Shown here: piece after piece, positions 31,760 to 33,977 of the stretch
Numbering within the stretch: position 1 is the stretch's first letter
How the letters are laid out: the number at the start of each line of letters is the position of its first letter
NCBI GenBank assembly: GCA_903832875.1
Contig: CAILDA010000050.1
Location: 1 to 33,977 of the forward strand
Direction: 5' to 3'
DNA length: 33,977 bases
DNA from: an uncultured Micrococcales bacterium
GTDB lineage: Bacteria; Actinomycetota; Actinomycetes; Actinomycetales; Microbacteriaceae
Notes under the pieces: generated by a model
The model's database searches: none
Told to the model about the DNA's origin: nothing
What the model saw: the letters and a program-made list of their open reading frames with translations, nothing else
Made by a program: the position numbers and the translations under genes

Positions 31760-33319
31760 ATGTTTTTTAGCCGCATCGCTAAAGCGGCTCTAGACCGGTT
31801 TAGGTCTTCGCTGCAGATTCGAGCACTGGTTTATACGGTTGCTCTATCTGGCTCTGCTCTAATCGTTTTAGGTGGAGTACTTAGCGTCTCAATCGGTAAT
31901 GGATTATTCAGCACCAGAACTGAGCACGCAATTATTGAAAGCAACCGAGCCAAGTTTGCCGTTGCCAGGTTATTCGATGGCGTATCAGGGGATAACAGTT
32001 GGCGTCTTGAACAAACAATTGAGAGTGTTGTAACAGAGCTTGAATCAATCGGTGTCTCACAAACCCGACGAGTCGCTTTCCTACACGCCACAACGCAACC
32101 AAATCTAATGAACCTGCCGGACCAAAGTTCAGCTGGTCTTGATCTGCGCCTAATCACCAAAGAGTTTAGGAAACTAGTTAGATCTGAACCAACTGTGCAA
32201 TCGCAAACCATTCAGGTGATGCGCGGAACCGATTCAGTGCCAGCTATTTTGATTGGTCAACGATTTACGTTGCCTGGGGGGCACCGCTATGAACTGTATT
32301 TGGTCTATGACCTTTATGACGAGCAACAAACCTTGGCTTTTGTGCAAAGAACACTTGTTCTTGGTGGCTTGGTCACCTTGATGATTATTGGTTTCTTCTC
32401 GTTCCTAGTTACCAGTTGGCTGGTTAAACCTGTTCAAGACGCAGCTGAGGCCAGTGAGCTAATTGCTAGTGGAGATTTGGATAGACGCCTAACGGTTAGA
32501 GGAACTGACGTTGCTGCTGTGTTAGCGAGGTCCTTCAATCACATGGCCGATAGCCTGCAAGAGAAAATTAGAGCACTTGGGGAACTGTCCAAGATGCAGC
32601 AACGCTTTGTCTCTGATGTTTCCCATGAACTTAGAACCCCGCTAACCACTATGAAGTTATCTGCAGATTACCTTTATGGCGAGAAGGATGGTTTCCCAGA
32701 TCCTGCAAGACGATCAGTTGAGATCCTGCACGGTCAGATGGATAGGTTCGATATCTTGCTTGCAGATCTGCTGGAAATATCCCGTTATGACTCAGCAGGA
32801 GTTAGCGCTGAATTTGAAGTTAGAGACATCAATGGTTTGGTTGGGTCCTCGTTAGCTTCCATTCAACAATTTGCTGATTCTAAAGGCGTTTATCTAGAAG
32901 CAGATATTCCAAGTGGAGCAGTCCAATGTGAGGTTGATGCCAGAAGAATAGATCGCATACTCAATAACCTGCTGACCAATGCTATTGAACACAGCGAAGG
33001 AAAACCAATCAAGATCCGTGTTGCTCAAAATGACAAGGCAGTTGCGGTAAGTGTTACCGATAACGGCATTGGTATGAACGAGAGTGAGTTGAAGCAAGCT
33101 TTCAATAGATTCTGGCGAGCAGACCCATCACGTAAGAGAACTACCGGTGGAACCGGTTTAGGTCTAGCGATATCTATTGAAGATGCTCAACTGCACAACG
33201 GAAAGCTAGAAGTAACTGCAGAGCCTGGAGTCGGAGCTTGTTTTAGATTAACAATTCCAAAGCGTCAAGATGTTATCGACTTTGTTTCACCTTTGCCATT
33301 AGCTGTTGACAAAGCCTAA
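31760..33319 (+). CDS. mtrB: Sensor histidine kinase MtrB
   Basis: MtrB is the membrane kinase for MtrA. The 519 residues comprise a first transmembrane helix (about 22-46), an extracellular sensor domain of about 145 residues, a second helix (about 196-219), a HAMP linker (about 220-272), the dimerisation/phosphorylation helix with H289 in FVSDVSHELRTPLTTMK, and an ATPase domain with N-box RILNNLLTNAIEHS, G1 box VTDNGIGM, F-box FNRFWR, and G2 box GGTGLGLAIS. All catalytic parts are intact. ATG 31760 follows the mtrA stop with no gap. In most actinobacteria the lipoprotein gene lpqB comes next and modulates this kinase; here only 60 bp of non-coding sequence separate mtrB from comF. Confidence 0.94.
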   Translation: MFFSRIAKAALDRFRSSLQIRALVYTVALSGSALIVLGGVLSVSIGNGLFSTRTEHAIIESNRAKFAVARLFDGVSGDNSWRLEQTIESVVTELESIGVSQTRRVAFLHATTQPNLMNLPDQSSAGLDLRLITKEFRKLVRSEPTVQSQTIQVMRGTDSVPAILIGQRFTLPGGHRYELYLVYDLYDEQQTLAFVQRTLVLGGLVTLMIIGFFSFLVTSWLVKPVQDAAEASELIASGDLDRRLTVRGTDVAAVLARSFNHMADSLQEKIRALGELSKMQQRFVSDVSHELRTPLTTMKLSADYLYGEKDGFPDPARRSVEILHGQMDRFDILLADLLEISRYDSAGVSAEFEVRDINGLVGSSLASIQQFADSKGVYLEADIPSGAVQCEVDARRIDRILNNLLTNAIEHSEGKPIKIRVAQNDKAVAVSVTDNGIGMNESELKQAFNRFWRADPSRKRTTGGTGLGLAISIEDAQLHNGKLEVTAEPGVGACFRLTIPKRQDVIDFVSPLPLAVDKA

Positions 33320-33346
33320 AGTTTTCACAAACAAATCAAATTAGGT

Positions 33347-33373
33347 TTGCAATAAAAGTTTCAAAGTCATAAT
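33347..33373 (+). promoter_or_regulatory. Probable promoter of comF (leaderless)
   Basis: CATAAT (33368-33373) stands six bases before the comF ATG; TTGCAA (33347-33352) fifteen bases upstream of it could be a -35 box, though the spacing is short. The surrounding 60 bp after mtrB is strikingly A/T-rich and contains no ORF. Confidence 0.5.
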
Positions 33374-33379
33374 GACCTG

Positions 33380-33977
33380 ATGTCAAAACTTTTAGATCTC
33401 TTACTGCCAACGCCTTGTATTTTGTGCCAGAAGACTGGTGCAGCCATGTGTAATCAGTGTGTAAGAAGCTTTGATGTTCAAAGAAGCAATTTAGCTAAAG
33501 GTGCTATCTCTGGATATTCCTTTTCCGATTATTCAACTCAGTCAGCCGCAGTTGTGAATGCGATTAAGGAACAAGGCCAAACCAGTCTCATAAAGTTCAT
33601 GGCTGAATTTATGTTGCGGGACTGGCCGCAAGAATATCGAGAAGTGCTACTAGTGCCGATTCCTTCGACAAACATGAATCTCAAACAAAGAGGTTTCTCC
33701 CACACTGAAATCTTGGCGAACCAGCTCTCAAGAGCACTGGGTTCGGTCAAGGTTGCCACCTTACTCAAATCAGCCAAGGCAAGATCTGATCAGGTCGGAC
33801 TCTCTTTTGCCGAACGTGAGCAGAATCTAATTGGGGCGTTCAAGGGGGATTTGAGAGGCTTGCAGGGCAAAAGGGGCTCCGTAGTCCTGCTGGACGATGT
33901 ATTCACCTCAGGAGCAACCCTGGCTCAGGCATGGAGCACGCTGGAGGAATTAGGGGTACATGTGGTCGGATTCTGCG
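33380..33977 (+). CDS. comF: ComF-family phosphoribosyltransferase-like protein (partial, 199 residues, C-terminus off the window)
   Basis: Translated by hand, since the ORF track shows only an antisense shadow (33538..33777). It begins MSKLLDLLLPTPCILCQKTG with a four-cysteine zinc motif (C13, C16, C24, C27), continues with the ComF core VLLVPIPSTNMNLKQRGFSHTEILA, and ends with the PRPP-binding loop VVLLDDVFTSGAT, all in order. ComF proteins are needed for DNA uptake in naturally competent bacteria, probably in moving single-stranded DNA inward; in non-competent actinobacteria the role is unclear and a nucleotide-related job is possible. Only the last few tens of residues are missing. comF near mtrAB is conserved in actinobacteria (Rv3242c). 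Confidence 0.92.
   Translation, partial: MSKLLDLLLPTPCILCQKTGAAMCNQCVRSFDVQRSNLAKGAISGYSFSDYSTQSAAVVNAIKEQGQTSLIKFMAEFMLRDWPQEYREVLLVPIPSTNMNLKQRGFSHTEILANQLSRALGSVKVATLLKSAKARSDQVGLSFAEREQNLIGAFKGDLRGLQGKRGSVVLLDDVFTSGATLAQAWSTLEELGVHVVGFC

Noticed and set aside
31831-32211. 126-residue minus-strand ORF inside mtrB
   Set aside because: Antisense shadow; mtrB is complete with all kinase motifs on the other strand.
1-33977. CRISPR arrays, transposons, integrases, toxin-antitoxin or phage-defence genes
   Set aside because: No regularly spaced direct repeats, transposase motifs or terminal inverted repeats were seen, and every sizeable ORF is assigned to a housekeeping, envelope or regulatory gene.

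Overview
The window reads as chromosome from a streamlined, low-GC member of the Actinobacteria, most likely a Microbacteriaceae-type freshwater lineage (Luna/Rhodoluna/Aquiluna-like; the lineage is inferred). Supporting this are a WhiB2-type Fe-S regulator, an MtrA-MtrB pair, an acyl-CoA carboxylase with a biotinylated alpha subunit and a small epsilon subunit, an LCP-family protein, a DUF5719 protein next to a giant GT2 glycosyltransferase, and an actinobacterial AhcY. By eye the GC content is in the mid-40s. Thirty protein genes (two cut by the window ends) fill about 97% of the sequence. Many genes overlap by 4 nt, and GTG/TTG starts are common. I found no tRNA, rRNA, CRISPR array, insertion sequence, phage gene or obvious foreign block.

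Layout. 1-3888 (minus strand): maf, accA (biotin carboxylase/BCCP), punA and a phosphosugar mutase (partial), running leftwards. 3928-7923 (plus): a TrmA-like RNA methyltransferase followed by a tightly coupled response regulator, histidine kinase and an unrecognised membrane protein. 7924-8160: the largest non-coding gap, with several hairpins. 8161-11708 (minus): accD, accE and a DUF885 metalloprotein. 11793-19384 (plus): birA, PH-domain membrane protein, purK, purE, LCP transferase, lipoprotein and a 914-residue secreted LysM protein. 19381-22897: an O-antigen-ligase-like protein (minus), manA (plus) and galE (minus). 23080-29540: whiB2, giant GT2, DUF5719, a zincin-like protein (minus) and manB. 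29585-33977 (plus): ahcY, mtrA, mtrB and comF (partial).

The genes form a few linked themes. AccA, AccD, AccE and BirA make and biotinylate the acyl-CoA carboxylase that supplies fatty-acid precursors. PurK and PurE do one step of purine synthesis, and PunA with the neighbouring mutase salvages purine nucleosides. ManA, ManB, GalE, the GT2 protein, DUF5719, the O-antigen-ligase-like protein, the LCP protein and the LysM protein form an envelope-glycopolymer set. WhiB2 and MtrAB are the usual actinobacterial regulators of division and wall homeostasis. From memory, the gene set matches the M. tuberculosis stretch from comF (Rv3242c) to pmmB (Rv3308), compacted and with gaps: lpqB, tmk and the DUF3499 gene are not in their usual places.

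The most striking signal outside genes is a recurrent promoter layout, a TANNNT-like hexamer ending 6-7 nt before the start codon, seen ahead of about ten genes. This is the signature of leaderless transcripts. No clearly new defence or mobile system is visible. The least explained items are the kinase-like membrane protein at 6958-7923, the hairpin-rich gap at 7924-8160, the palindromes over the whiB2 promoter, and the repeat-rich LysM protein.
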